Origin: Saprolegnia diclina VS20
Lineage: Eukaryota; Oomycota; Saprolegniomycetes; Saprolegniales; Saprolegniaceae
NCBI RefSeq assembly: GCF_000281045.1
Contig: NW_008246075.1
Coordinates: 243,476-307,475 of the forward strand
Reading direction: 5' to 3'
Length of the DNA stretch: 64,000 bases
The translations under genes and the position numbers were made by a program. Positions 1-11,009 of the stretch are shown here, piece by piece. Positions within the stretch are counted from its first letter, which is position 1. Every line of letters starts with the position of its first letter. Under the pieces are notes generated by a model that saw only the letters and a list, made by a program, of their open reading frames with translations, was not told where the DNA came from and did not search any database.

Positions 1-2422
1 CGGATCGTCCGGAAACACGTCGATCGCAAACGGTTTGGTCCAGTCGCACTTGTACGTGAACCCCACGTGCGGACCCGCCACCGTCACCTACTCACGTCTC
101 GAGACCCTTGTCTAACACTTTGTCGTACCAGGAAACACGATGGGGACGCACAGCAGTACATAGCGGCAACCACCACCGGTGTCGCGTCGGGCGCGACCTC
201 GACTTCGCCAAAGCCAATGCTTGCGCTCACGGGGCACGGCGACACGTTGTATCCGGACGGCTTGTCGGTCGCGGGCTCTACGCAAGCTGCGCTACGCTAC
301 AACCCAAGTTTGTGAGACGCACCGTTGGCCATGGCGCTGAGCTCGGCCGTCGAGAGCTTCCGCACGCGTCGAAACGCATACTGTTTGAGCCGGACGTCGA
401 GCTCGTACGTCTGTCGCTCGTCGTCATGGAGATTGGGCACGTCGATCTCTCTACACTCGTGCGTGAGCTCGCAAAAGGCCGGTGAGGGCATACCCAACGA
501 CGCCGTCGCGGCTCGTGAGCAAGATCGCTCTCGAATCCAAGCGCCAGCTGAGGTGTCGGACGCTTACGTTTGGGACAAAGCCCACGGGCTCGTACTTGTG
601 CAAACTATTCCACGTAACGTTATCGTATGCGAGCAAAGTGCGAAGTGCAAGTACCTTGGGCAGTGAAAGATGAAGAGCGTGTTGTCGGCGCTGCCGGACG
701 CAAAGTACTGGCCGTTGGGAGAATACGCCATGCACGAGATGGGCTGGTTGTGCGGCTTGAAGACGTATGCGCGGTGCCAACTACTCATACGTTAATGGAC
801 GCCAGCCAAGCGATAGCGTTGACTACCTCGACGGTCCGCGCTCGAGGACGCGGATGACGCCGTCAGCGAACGCGACGGCCACTGTCTTGCCTTGGGGGTC
901 GTGCGACGCTGGGGCGTACGTCAGACTCGTGGCGCCCATATTGAAGCGCATCGAAAAGAGCGGCGTCGCGGTCGTGTAGTCCCAGCACAGGACGTTGCCG
1001 TCGACGCCCGCGGTCGCACACGTGTGCTCGCAGGGCGACGTGCCCACGCCGGCAATCGCCCCCGCGTGGCATTCGAGCAGCGTCGTCACCTAGTGTGGCT
1101 AAGCTATCCACTTCAAGCCCGGCGAACGTACGAGTTTTGTGTCCATGTCCAAGCGGTGCACTACGCCGTGGCCGTCCTGGATGAGATAATGCGACTCGCC
1201 GCGCAAGAGACAGCGAATGTCGGCGGGCGACGCCACGTGGTGCAGCGTCTTGGTCGTGATATGGACGGCGTCGATCGGCGTCACCTCTGCGACGGTGTCG
1301 TCTTCCTGGACGTCGGCTTGGTCGATGGCGCTAAAAGGCCACCACTTGATGGCACCGTCGCTGCCTACACTCGGTCGTCAGCACAAATGCAAGCCAATCA
1401 AGCGTCCACCTGCCGTCACGATGCACTGCGTGTCAGGCTCGAACAGTACGACGTTGATGGCGCCGCGGTGCGCGCGCTCGCGGTTCGACGTGACAATCTC
1501 GCACTTGATAAAGTTGCCTACGCGTTTCTGAGTGCGCGCGCTCCCGCCGCGAAATCTGGGTACCGTCCCAAAGCAAAAGCGCGCCGCGTTCCGTGGAGCT
1601 GAGCACCTTCTTGTCCGGAAGGACGCAGAAGGCTTCAATGTCGCTGAGCTCCGACTTGCCAAACTTGCCAATGTCGCCTTGCAGCTTGAGGCCCGTGAAC
1701 GTCGACGCCATCTTCCAGAACCGGACGTGGCCCGTCCCGCTCGTCGTTAGAAACCCGTTGTCGTGGGGCGCAAACTGCACGTTGAAGACTTCTTGGCCAA
1801 ACGCCTTGCAGCGCAAGATCGTCTGCTCCAAGCGCCAGTTCCAGACGGTGAGGAGAAAGTCGGGTGCGCTGCCGACCGACGCGAGCTTGCTCCCGTCTTG
1901 GCTACCCATGCACCAGACATGCAATCGCTACCACCAAACGAGGACGACGCTACCTGAAGCGAAGGCTGCTATATGCACGCTCGGTGCCATTGCGCAAGAC
2001 GCGGTAGAGCTTCAAGCTCGGGTACGCGTAGACGCAAATGTTGGGCTTGGGCCCTTTTTCGCCGACGGCAAAGAAGGCGCGGCGCGGATGCACTGCGATC
2101 GCGCCAACGCCCGCGCCGCTGTAGCCAAAGACATAAGTGCGCTCCATCGTCGATGTATCTAAACCAACAACATGACGCATGAAGCTTGGAACGATCTTGG
2201 GACCGCACCGAGGAGCTGCGCCGTGTTGCCGGCGGCCGTGAGCACGACCGTCTCGTCGACGTACAACATGTTGTGGCGCTTCCGCGTGTCAAACCCGCGC
2301 ATGGCCACAAAGGCAAAGAGGTCGCGGGGCATGTCGCCATGCATCTGAGGCCGGACGAGGTCCTCGGGGCCATAGAAGAAGTCGTCCTCGAGTTGATCCG
2401 CCTGCGTCGGATCGACGTCCAT
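1..2422 (-). CDS. CFAP44: CFAP44 (WDR52)-like axonemal WD-repeat protein, C-terminus beyond the window
   Basis: Reads leftward and runs off the left edge. CFAP44 belongs to the tether/tether-head complex of axonemal inner dynein arms, so it implies flagellated zoospores. The start is the ATG at 2422 (MDVDPTQ). Spliced segments follow human CFAP44 order closely: a block with [18 protein letters not shown] near 2000-2150, then [20 protein letters not shown] and [20 protein letters not shown] (1600-1900), then later WD repeats with [20 protein letters not shown] (700-790) and [16 protein letters not shown] (580-620). Five or more short introns interrupt it, for example one ending just before [17 protein letters not shown]. 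The last 300 bases encode a less conserved post-WD part. Family assignment is strong; exact exon borders were not all resolved. Confidence 0.88.
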
Positions 2423-2489
2423 GCTCCGACTGCGACCTTTCAGAAACCAAAGAAGATTTGCGGCTTTTTTAATAAAATGATATCGTATT

Positions 2490-3851
2490 TTAACGCCGAG
2501 CTTGCGGGCGCAAGTCGTCGAGCTCGGGTAAGACGCTGTCGAGCGAGACGCCGTCGCTGCCCGTCGAGTATCGCCGCTCGCTGCCTGCGGGCGGGCCGTG
2601 CTCCGATTCTGCGTCCGAGTGGCGACGCGTCCGTGGCCGCACCCGGCGGGCGTGCAACTTGAGTACGAGGTCCACGAGTTCGGACTTCTCGACAACCGTG
2701 CTTAACAGGGTATTGTCAATGCCGCCGTCGTTGAGCATCTGCTTGAGCTCCTTCACGCTCAAACTTGCAATGTCGTCGGCGCAAAGATCGGGCTCCAGCA
2801 GCTCGAGCGGCGACAGGACGTCGTCCGTCTCGTTCAGAGGCGGCAAGGGCAGCTCGCCGCACATGACGCGGCAAAAGTTGATGGCTTCGTGGTAGAAAGC
2901 CGCGGGTCGCACCGAGTTGTGGCCGCCGAGAAACGAAAAGCGCTGCTTTGGGCCCTTGTGCGCTTGGAAAAGCAAGTCGACGTGCTTGGGCGACACGAGT
3001 TCGTCCTGGTCGCCGATCGCAAAGAAGGCGGGCGCCTTGCACCTACCGCAGCGTATTGGTGCTCGCCGTGCACGAAGAAGAGATAGTACTTGTCCATGGA
3101 CGCGATCGGGTTGAGCTTGAACATGTCAAACTTGGCGCGACGCTTTATGTCTCGCCGCAATACGCGCATCACAAGCGCGACGGCAATCTACACGAACGAC
3201 GGGATCAACCTTGCGGAACGAATGCGAGAGGGGCAGTAGTACCTTGGGCACGTTGAGCTTGCCTTCATCGACGAGGTCGAGAGCGAGTTGTTTCAAGCTG
3301 GAGAAAGGACTGTCGAGCACGAGCGCCGTGATGTTGGTGTCGCTCTGGCTGCATAGTAGCGCAGCAACCGCGCCCATACTGCGGCCCCAGAGAATAACGC
3401 TAGCCCAGTACACGTAGAGTTGTGCGATGCGTGCAAGCGTACGTACTTGGAGACTTCGCCCGAGTCGCGGAGATGCGTAAGGACCACATCAATGTCCCGC
3501 TTCTCGTGGTATCCGAGAGAGACGTACTTGCCCTAGACAGCGGTGAGGGCACACCGATAGCGCGCGACGGCGTACCTCTGACATGCCGGACCCGCTAAAG
3601 TCGAGTGCAAAGACGGTGAAGCCCGCGGCGAGGCCGTGGAATAGGATCTCCATGCAGCCGAGACGGCACGAGCTGTTGCCATGCAACACGACGATGCAAG
3701 GCGCCGGCTTATTCTCGCTTGTCTGAGGCACCTTGCGCTTCCACCAACTGCACTCGATTGCAAGGCCTTTCTCGTTCCGCAGCGTGAGATCCTGGCGCGC
3801 TACGACGAGGTTGTGGGCCAGGAGGCACGTCGTCGGCCCGAGGTCGTCCAT
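2490..3851 (-). CDS. Alpha/beta hydrolase, serine aminopeptidase S33 / ABHD17-like
   Basis: Five exons (3851-3576, 3532-3447, 3399-3243, 3187-3090, 3042-2490) join to 389 codons, with introns of 43-55 nt. All three catalytic elements are visible: the nucleophile elbow GRSMG, the acid in AIGDQDELVSPKH and the histidine in LGGHNSVRP. The oxyanion-side motif VLHGNSS is also present. The fold suggests a serine hydrolase such as an acyl-protein thioesterase or lipase; the substrate cannot be told. Downstream of the hydrolase lies a SAP-like helical stretch (SVKELKQMLNDGGID) and a basic, Ser/Arg-rich tail. The chosen ATG at 3851 (MDDLGPT) is conservative: the frame stays open without an ATG to about 4040, so a short upstream exon is likely missing. 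Confidence 0.82.
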
Positions 3852-5580
3852 CGTGTACGTGGAACGCTGCGGACGGATGACCGTGCGCACGAGGCTATCG
3901 TATGCGAACTTGACCGTCGCCCAGATGCCTGGAGGCGGCTGCGGCGGCTCGGCCTCTACACGCGCCTGAGGCCATGTCCAGGCGGCGTCGCCCTCGTACC
4001 TCCTCGGTCGTCCTGCATCCCGTGTCGGTTTGTACGGTTAATGACCACGTCAAACAGCGGTTTTAAACCGGTGTATCCGGATGGACGCGCCGGCATACAA
4101 TTAGCAAGCCACATGACGTTGTTCAAGTTGAACCCAGGCCGAGCGTTAAACTCTGCGCGGTGACGATACACGCCACTGATAGTCTTCATCGCACGCGGCT
4201 AGCACGCTCGAACGACAAGGGTACGGCTGAAGGCGATACCATCGAGGATCCAACCTCTGATGCTCAGAGGAGTGGCCTTTCTGGCTGGGAATTGCAGTGT
4301 GTACTGGCTGGGCGCTAGCCACGCAGTCCGGAATAGCACTCATACTGCTTGCATATTGCCCTCGAGAGAGTTCGCGCTCCGTGTAGGAGAAGGTACTGGT
4401 GATTGCAGCCAGGGATACTTCTTACCCCTCGAGTGAGGTTCTGTGTTCGGTTGCGTCGTGGGGTCGTCAATTGCATCTCTGTGAGGTCGACAAGACCCCG
4501 TTGAGATCATCAGTTCCCATTCAGATACGTCGATGCAGTCATTCACCAGCCCAACAGCCAGCAGCTTTGCTGCCATCCCAGCCAGCTCCATTCTGGCCTT
4601 GCGTTCAGCAGCTGCGGTTGCAAAGCCAAGTGCAGCCGTCGGGCGAGATCGGGCACGATCGGAAGCTTGTGCCCTCCACATGCAAGGCAAGCGGCCGAGG
4701 AAAGTTCAGAAATGTGCGCATCTCGAGGCACTTACGTAGGAGGATCGCCTCTCCATTCGCACGGAATGGACTTAGGTAATGGTCATAAAGTGTACTGCGC
4801 TGCAGAGCTGCTCTGCAGCATGACGCAACACTGCAGCCGACTGGTAGCAGATCGCTGCCGCAGCGTTTGACCATGTCGCGCACTCCTGCGCCTCTAGTTC
4901 TTAGACACTGATACATTGGCTTGTCTAGCGAGGAACTCTCTGCACATTAGGCTAGTGCCCACTAAATTGCTTCATGCTGAAGGCCACCGATGGCATTGCC
5001 TGCTTTGCTGTGGTGGCGCCACGATGGAGGGACCAGTTCCGCCTGGAATTACTCACAGGCGACTAGTTGAGACACTTCTGAGAGGGATGCCGTCGACAGG
5101 GAAACTCCCTCAGATCAACGGACGCGGGCTATAGAGAGTCGAAGCATGTCGCACGCGTAGAAAATCCAAGATCGCGGGCGCCTTTCGGAAATGCGTGACG
5201 CTTCGGTGTCGGTCGTGTCCTTGGCGCCACGGCAATTTGCCTCTGGTCCACGCTATAGACGTACAATGCACTGGCTTTCGAAAGCTTCTACTCGACCGTT
5301 CGTGCCCACGTTGTCTCTGCGTGCAACTAGACACCTCTCTTGCCCGGTCAACTCTGTGGCGTAAAGATAGTTGGTGGGGGTGCAGCTTCTGGGTAGGCAC
5401 GTTCGTCGCACCAGGCCATGCAGCGATTGATGCAGCAGCAGCAAATCTTGCGGGCAAATGAAGCAGCAAATTTCTGCATGATTATGGCTTGATGCCGACG
5501 CTGTCACCGTGTCGGCGCCAGCTGGACGCCGTCACGCTTCTCGCAAGGCGCATCTCCAGTGTCTCTTATTGCACCGAGCG
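3852..5580. other. Gene-poor stretch, 1.7 kb
   Basis: No open frame here shows a recognisable domain or the codon bias of the neighbours, and base composition is less GC-rich than in the genes. The stretch just above 3851 probably holds the missing 5' exon of the hydrolase. A GTATCCGGAT motif lies at 4073-4082 and a 19-bp palindrome at 4800-4818. It could be a decayed mobile element, but I see no terminal repeats or conserved enzyme motif to support that. Confidence 0.5.
4800..4818. repeat. Perfect 9-bp inverted repeat with 1-bp centre
   Basis: CTGCAGAGC and GCTCTGCAG flank a single T. It sits in non-coding sequence. It could be a protein-binding palindrome or chance. Confidence 0.6.
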
Positions 5581-5805
5581 TCATCGAGCGTGCAGCGGTG
5601 GGCCAACGAAGAGACGAAGGCGAGGCTGGTCGTCATGGTGCTGTCGTCGGTGGTGGTGCCGGTGGTTGTCGACAGATCTTGGAGGCGCAACAAAATCGGT
5701 CTGTAGCGTCGCGTCGGTTGTGCTAAGGGAGTGACCTTCAACAATGCGATGCTGGTGATATATTAATATGCAGATGCTGCCGATCACATACAGTAACGCA
5801 ATCAT
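5581..5805 (-). CDS. Candidate small secreted or membrane-anchored His-rich protein
   Basis: A 74-residue frame starts at the ATG at 5805 in AT-rich sequence. Its first 16 residues (MIALLYVIGSICILIY) form a convincing hydrophobic signal peptide or anchor, followed by a polar region and a His/Arg-rich run (NHRHHHRRQHHDD). There is no known family. It is divergent to the PDZ gene, about 170 bp from that start. Splicing could change the C-terminus. Small secreted proteins are common in oomycetes, but no RxLR or other effector motif is seen. It may be a chance frame. Confidence 0.3.
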   Translation of the reverse strand: MIALLYVIGSICILIYHQHRIVEGHSLSTTDATLQTDFVAPPRSVDNHRHHHRRQHHDDQPRLRLFVGPPLHAR

Positions 5806-5973
5806 TTTAAAACGACATGAAAAAATGGAATCCAATAAAATCCGCGACCGGAGAATTATCGCTCGGGCTGCCACCAAATTATTATTAATAATTGCCCCGG
5901 AGCTGCCCAGGTCCAGCGCAACAGCAACACCGCGCAGGACTCGCTGGACAACGACGACGACGCCGACGACGAG

Positions 5974-6633
5974 ATGGGCCAGACGTGGAGCACCCAGAAG
6001 GACGACTACTACGTCGGTAGCACGTCGCCGTACACGATGAACAGCTTCAGCACGGGCGCCTTGAGCCACGACCGCAAGACCGATGTCATCTACGACACGG
6101 ACGACCACGGCGAAGAGACGCTCGTCATTGGAGCCCGCGCCAACCTCCCTTTGCTCGACATCAAAGGCAAGAAGCAGAAGCAAAGCGATCTGCTCAAGCG
6201 CATGGGCCTTGTCGTACGCACGAGCGGCAGTCGCCTCACACGGTCCGCGTCGGTCGTAATAACAGATGTGGTGCGCCTCGATGGCGCCAAGCTCGTGCCT
6301 CGCAACAAAACGTACGGGTCGGCGCCGGCCAACTGGCCGCCATCGAGTGTGAAAGGGCCCGCGGAAGCTAGCGGCGCGCTTCGCATCGGTGACTCTATCT
6401 ATTCGATCAACGGCGTCAAAGTCGTGAACAAGTCGCGCAGCCAAGTGATACGGCTCATTGCGGAAGCATCGACGCACCCGCTGGTGCTCACCTTCCGCCA
6501 CGGCGACGCGATGGCTCAAGTACAATGGGACCAAGAGCTGTGCCTGGATCCGCCCGAGGGCGAGTACAAGGAGCCCGAGAACGAGTGGGGCCCAGCCCAG
6601 CCGCCCAAGGTCGGCGGCTCGGTCTCAATCTAA
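5974..6633 (+). CDS. PDZ-domain protein, possibly N-myristoylated
   Basis: A single-exon frame of 219 residues. A PDZ domain spans roughly residues 78-173: it begins with GLVVRTSGSRL, contains SGALRIGDSIYSINGVKV (the usual GD.I..ING.. core) and ends with PLVLTF. PDZ domains bind C-terminal peptides of membrane proteins, so this is probably a scaffold. The start MGQTWST fits an N-myristoylation signal (Gly2, Ser at position 6). Against this start, the frame is open upstream to about 5830 with an acidic stretch, so a 5' exon ending near 5915 cannot be excluded. It converges with the carrier gene, with 76 bp between stops. Confidence 0.75.
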   Translation: MGQTWSTQKDDYYVGSTSPYTMNSFSTGALSHDRKTDVIYDTDDHGEETLVIGARANLPLLDIKGKKQKQSDLLKRMGLVVRTSGSRLTRSASVVITDVVRLDGAKLVPRNKTYGSAPANWPPSSVKGPAEASGALRIGDSIYSINGVKVVNKSRSQVIRLIAEASTHPLVLTFRHGDAMAQVQWDQELCLDPPEGEYKEPENEWGPAQPPKVGGSVSI

Positions 6634-6709
6634 CGACGAGGCGACGTGTGGATAGTTTTAGTAGATGATTGTGGATTTATAACAACAAGCTTATCATTAG
6701 TTATCATTC

Positions 6710-7805
6710 CTACCGCGCGTCGAGCTGGAGCGCCTGCTTGATGTAGTCGAACGACCCAAACGTGATGCCCACCATGGGGATGACCTTGAGCAGCTCGGGC
6801 GCGAGGCCGCGGTAGAAACCTCGCACACCTTGCTCTGCGTACAGCGCACGCGTGATCTCCATGGCCGACATGGCCCTCCCGCCTCCGTGGATGCCTGAGA
6901 TCTGCATGCGCCGGCGAATCACGTCGACGGGAAACGTAATGCTGGACGACACGATGCCCGAGACGCCGCCGCAGAGAAGGGTGTCGATAACGCCGAGCGA
7001 CGTGTTCACGGACGCGTCCTCGTTCTTGCTGCTGCGGTACACGAGCGCCATCTCCTTGAGAGCCTCGAACATGGTAAAGTTCACGGCCATGTTGGGCACG
7101 GTCACGAGGAGCGTCGTCGAGAGGCCGCGGTAGAGCCCACGTGTGCCCTCTTCCGCGCGAATGCGATGGAACGCGTGCGAGATACCGCGGTACCGAATGT
7201 CCTTGTCGAGCTGCGTGATAAGGCGCGTGCGAATGAGATCGATGGGGTAGCAGACGCTGGTCGAAGTTGCGGCTGCAATCGCGCCCGAAAGAAAGCTGAT
7301 GGACATCTGCCCCGACTGCGACGACGCCTCGCCAAACGACCCCTTCATGAGCTCGTACGTGAAAAAGTTGACGGCCGAGTACGGAAACCGGTGCACCACA
7401 CTCGCGCCGTTGCCTTTCCAGAGCGACACGACGCCTTCGTTGCGGACGACCTAGGATACACCATGAACAATGGTCGCGACGCATCTGTGCTACCTTCATG
7501 AAGGCCTGCGGCAACGAGTCCGAGAACTTGCCCTTGTGCGTCGCAGAGACCATGCTGTGGACCTGGAAGAGGATTGTAAGGCGGCTCAATGGCGCGGTGC
7601 AAGTCTTCCCAACGCTGCCCGCGACGCCACCGGCAAAGAGCACGGTGGCCTGCTTGGCGATCTCGTCCAGCAAGCGGCGCTGGTGGTCGACGTCGACGGT
7701 CTCCGTGCACACATCGCCGGCGTCGCCGAAGCTCACGGCGCCGGTCGTGTGGCGGCGAAGGAGCTGAGGCGTCACCGCGTCGCCTTGGGGCGGAGGACCG
7801 GTCAT
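6710..7805 (-). CDS. Mitochondrial carrier family (SLC25) transporter
   Basis: Two exons (7805-7494, 7450-6710) with a 43-nt intron encode 350 residues. Three tandem carrier repeats are visible. Their signature helices are APLSRL (repeat 1), YPIDLIRTRL (repeat 2) and FPVDVIRRRM (repeat 3), each followed by the matching G.....LYRG/FYRG or LWKGN element. The sequence KTCTAPLSRLTILFQV and the junction HRFPYSAVNFF are closest to the plant-type carriers related to CoA/adenine-nucleotide transporters. The substrate is therefore probably a nucleotide or CoA compound, but that is inference. It acts in the inner mitochondrial membrane. The intron places the ATG exon (MTGPPPQG) in frame with repeat 1. 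Confidence 0.9.
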
Positions 7806-8032
7806 GGGCCTGACGACGAAGATTCGCTCGGCTTAGCAAGTCCCACCACTCGATGGTCGCACTGGTGACTTTCCGCACCTTTTTCACGAATTCGGTGCGT
7901 ATTAGGGAATGGGTGCGCGAGCGACGTCATCCGGATAGTAGACAAGAGCGACACACACAATTGACACGGGAAGCAAATGTAAAGATACGAACGAACTCAG
8001 TGACAAAAACCCGGACGCGCAGCAGCAGCAGC

Positions 8033-9118
8033 ATGGACGCCCGGCAAACGACGCCGCGAGGTCCCGAGTGGCGCTACTTTGGCGAGCCCATGGCGCCGAT
8101 AGCTCCAGCCTTCCTGTCGCTGGCGAAGCGGCCAAAGATGATCCCTCTCGTTCCTTGCGCCTTTTGCGGCCTCCACGTCCCCGCACGGTCCAACTCGCTG
8201 CGCCGCCACTTGCGGGAATGCGCCGCTTGCAGCGACGACGCGCGCCTCTGCTGTACGCAACTCTTTTTCTCGCGTCCGTTTCTTTCAACACGTACGACGT
8301 AGGTATCAAGCAGCCGCCATCGTCCGTTGTGATCTCGGCCCCGCCCATGCCCGACGCGCCCCACGAACGATCGCTCAAGGCCACGCAGCGCCGCCTCAAG
8401 AACCGGCTCGCGTGCCGTGAGAACCGAAAGAAGAAGAAGGAGCTGCGCGAGAACCTCAAGGGCGAGGTCGCCGCGCTCTGTGCCAACAACGCGACGCTCC
8501 ACGGCGAGATCAACGCCCTCTTGGGCTTTGAGGAGCCCATTCTGCTGCCAGCGCTCGATTTATCTCCGGCAAGTCCCAACACGGGCGCGACGACGAGCGC
8601 TAGCGAGCTCTACTGGAAAGCAGCCCTCTTTTTTGCCCGCTACAAGCCGGGGGGTGCCGTACCGCGTCACGACACCCCCGAAGGCAGCTTCTACAGCGCA
8701 CAGACATGCACCGTGTCCGGCGACCCCGGCAGTTTGAGCGCCCAGCTGACCATGCCAGGTCCGCTTGAGGCCATCTGGGACATGAAGTCGCTGCTCATCA
8801 ACGACATCGCTGTCGCCGAGCCCGAGCTGCCGACGGAGCTCCCAACTGGCGACGTACGTTGCGTCGTCATACTTCCGTGAGGCGTAACGATGGCTTTCGT
8901 AGATGCAACTCGTGCTCCTTGAGCGTGGTCAGATTCGTCACGTCCGCTTGCTCCACCGCCTCTTCAACGCCGCGACGGTTGCCCGCATCGAAGCCGCAGG
9001 TGGTGCAGCGGAAGCGGTGGGCGAGTTTACGTGGCGCATTATCTGCTCGTGCGACGCCGTCCGTGCGCGCTCCATGCAAATATCGCTGCTGCGGTATCGT
9101 ACACTTAGTGTGCACTGA
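8033..9118 (+). CDS. bZIP transcription factor with N-terminal Cys/His zinc-finger-like motif
   Basis: Three exons (8033-8252, 8303-8853, 8903-9118) give 328 residues. A zinc-finger-like motif (CAFCGLHVP...LRRHLREC) lies near residues 45-66. The basic region RRLKNRLACRENRKKKKE is followed by a short leucine zipper of roughly three heptads, so the protein should bind DNA as a dimer. Compared with the usual N-x2-A-A-x2-S/C-R core, this one reads N-R-L-A-C-R-E-N-R, with Cys and Asn at two base-contacting positions. The C-terminal 180 residues match no family I recognise. It is divergent to the SLC25 carrier across 227 bp that contains ATCCGGATA at 7929. Confidence 0.85.
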
Positions 9119-9435
9119 CTCTAGTAAAAAGATACAAATGAAAAAGCCGACCAACCTCGAAATGCCTTTGCCACAAAATGCCAGTGCATTACTCCCTTCC
9201 CACGTGAAGTACTTTGCTCAGCGTCCATGTTGGGCAGGTTAGTCTAGCACCTGATCTGGATCTACGTCACGACTACGAGTGACCGCGGGAACAAGGACGT
9301 TTATGATGTTTCTTAGTGGGTTAACGCTAGCGAGCGTGGACTATAGTCTTGTCTTGTTGAATATGCGTTCGACGTGGTCGATCGTAGCCGTGTGTTAAGA
9401 CGACCTGCGGCGAGATGGGTCATTTGTGTACGCGA
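9119..9435. other. Convergent intergenic spacer
   Basis: This lies between the 3' ends of the bZIP and RGS genes. No coding or structured feature is recognised. Confidence 0.6.
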
Positions 9436-10480
9436 CTACTTGCGCGTGAAGCGGCTCGTGATCGACTGCATGATGCCGCCCTTCGCGGCCTTCTCGGCCT
9501 TCTTGAGCGCGTCCTTGATCGACTTGCGGTCCAGCGATTGGTGGAAGCTCTTGAGATCTTGCTTGAGCGTCGCGATCGTCGACTCTTTGACGTCGTCAAA
9601 CATCTTTTCAAGCGGACACCCGAGGCACTGCATGACGTTCTTGCGCGCCGCGTTCGTGCAAGAGACCTCGTACGGCGCCGATGGCATGACAAAGTTGCGG
9701 AAAATGCTCCACGCCTTGTTCTTGATCGCCTCCATGTTCTTCGTCTTGGCGAGCTCCTCAAACACAATGATGGCGCGCACGCACTTGAGGTTCTCGGCGT
9801 TGAACTCTATATCGTGAGGGTTACGCGCGTGGTCGTCAGATTCTCTCAAGGGACGTACTTTTCTGCAGGTACGCGTGCATTTCGGGAAAGAGGTACATGT
9901 CGGCGAGGATTTCGTCAATCGTATACTCGGCCGAGTCGATGGTTGCCACTTTGATGAGGATGTCCGTAGGCGGCGTGAGCACGTACTCCTCAAACGATTC
10001 GGGCGCCTCCGAGAGGCGCGTAATGAGCTCCGAGAACTGAACCGACTTGATGAAGCGGTTGAGCGTATCTTTTTGGAGCGTCTTCATTGCGTCTTGGATC
10101 GCGACGTCGAAGAGTTTGCCCTTGAACTTTGTGATCTTGTCCATGCGCTCGATCGTGATTTGCCGGTCCTCGCTCGGGAGACTCACTTCGTTGGGCGAGT
10201 TGCGCGAGAGAAAGTCTTTCCAGATCGTGGCCGCCATCGCGCCGCATTTCTTGACGTCTTCTTCGTCGTCAAAGTTGAGCAGCTCGCATCGGTCCTTGTA
10301 CTTGTCGACGGCCATGACAAAGTTCAAGTTCTCGGCGCAGAGGTTCTTTTGGCAAAAGTCGAGGAGGTACCCGACCGCGATCGGATTCGTTGTCACGTCA
10401 TCGATCGTGATGTCGCGCTTCGTCAGGAGCGCGTCGTTGTTGATGCCCTTCTTGCCCCGGGCAGAGTTGAGTGCCGCCAT
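9436..10480 (-). CDS. Tandem RGS-domain protein
   Basis: Two exons (10480-9859, 9806-9436; 52-nt intron) encode 330 residues. RGS domains accelerate GTP hydrolysis by G-alpha subunits. The first lies at about residues 25-150: it starts with PIAVGYLLDFCQKNLCAENL and later has IWKDFLS and the typical helix 7-8 pair. A second copy, about 185-300, straddles the intron with AYLQKKFNAENLKCVRA. The tail is Lys-rich. No transmembrane segments are present, so this is a soluble regulator rather than a receptor-RGS. The ATG at 10480 (MAALNSARGKK) is the first in frame. The nearby receptor-PIPK and PKG genes make a G-protein signalling context plausible. Confidence 0.88.
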
Positions 10481-11009
10481 CTCCGAGGCCGATTCCAAAG
10501 TGCGTCGCGGTCGGTTTTGTCGGCTGTATTTTTACACGCCGCTCGAAATAGAGCCAATCAGCGGGCTGCGTTGGGATCCCGCGTCCGTTCAACGCCAAGA
10601 TGGCGCCACGTATATCGTTGACTTCAAGCCACCACACGGATGCGACGCGATGCTTCCTGTACAAGGCAAGACCTTTGGCCATCGCGCTCGAGGTACTAGA
10701 GTATTTTACTAGACGAGGGTAGGCACGAAAATACGTTCGACGCCGACTGCAGCGACTACCGCGACGCTATGTTACTCAAATTCGACTCGGGATACCTTTG
10801 TGGTTTGCGCGAAATATGCGCTGTTGTGTGCTTGGAACCGAAAGCAAGCACCCATCTATATTCCCTACTTGCGAGGTTGCCAACGTCCCATGAGGCGGCT
10901 GAACAATCTCAATCTTTTCGCGCCAAGATTTTATCGTTTGGCGCACACGCCGTTTCTCAAAGTAATCGTTTCACAAGTGCCCTTTCAGCCAACATCGCGG
11001 GAAACCCTC
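10481..11009. promoter_or_regulatory. Divergent promoter region between RGS and PKG-like genes
   Basis: This 529-bp region separates two divergent starts. A CCAAT box lies at 10554-10558, 74 bp upstream of the RGS ATG. No conserved coding sequence is seen. Confidence 0.5.

Noticed and set aside
3956-5470. Transposon remnant
   Set aside because: No terminal repeats, target-site duplication or transposase-like motif could be seen, so only noted as gene-poor.
5581-6534. A 317-residue minus frame spanning the PDZ gene
   Set aside because: Most of it is the shadow of the PDZ exon; only the 5581-5805 segment with its own ATG is kept, as a weak candidate.
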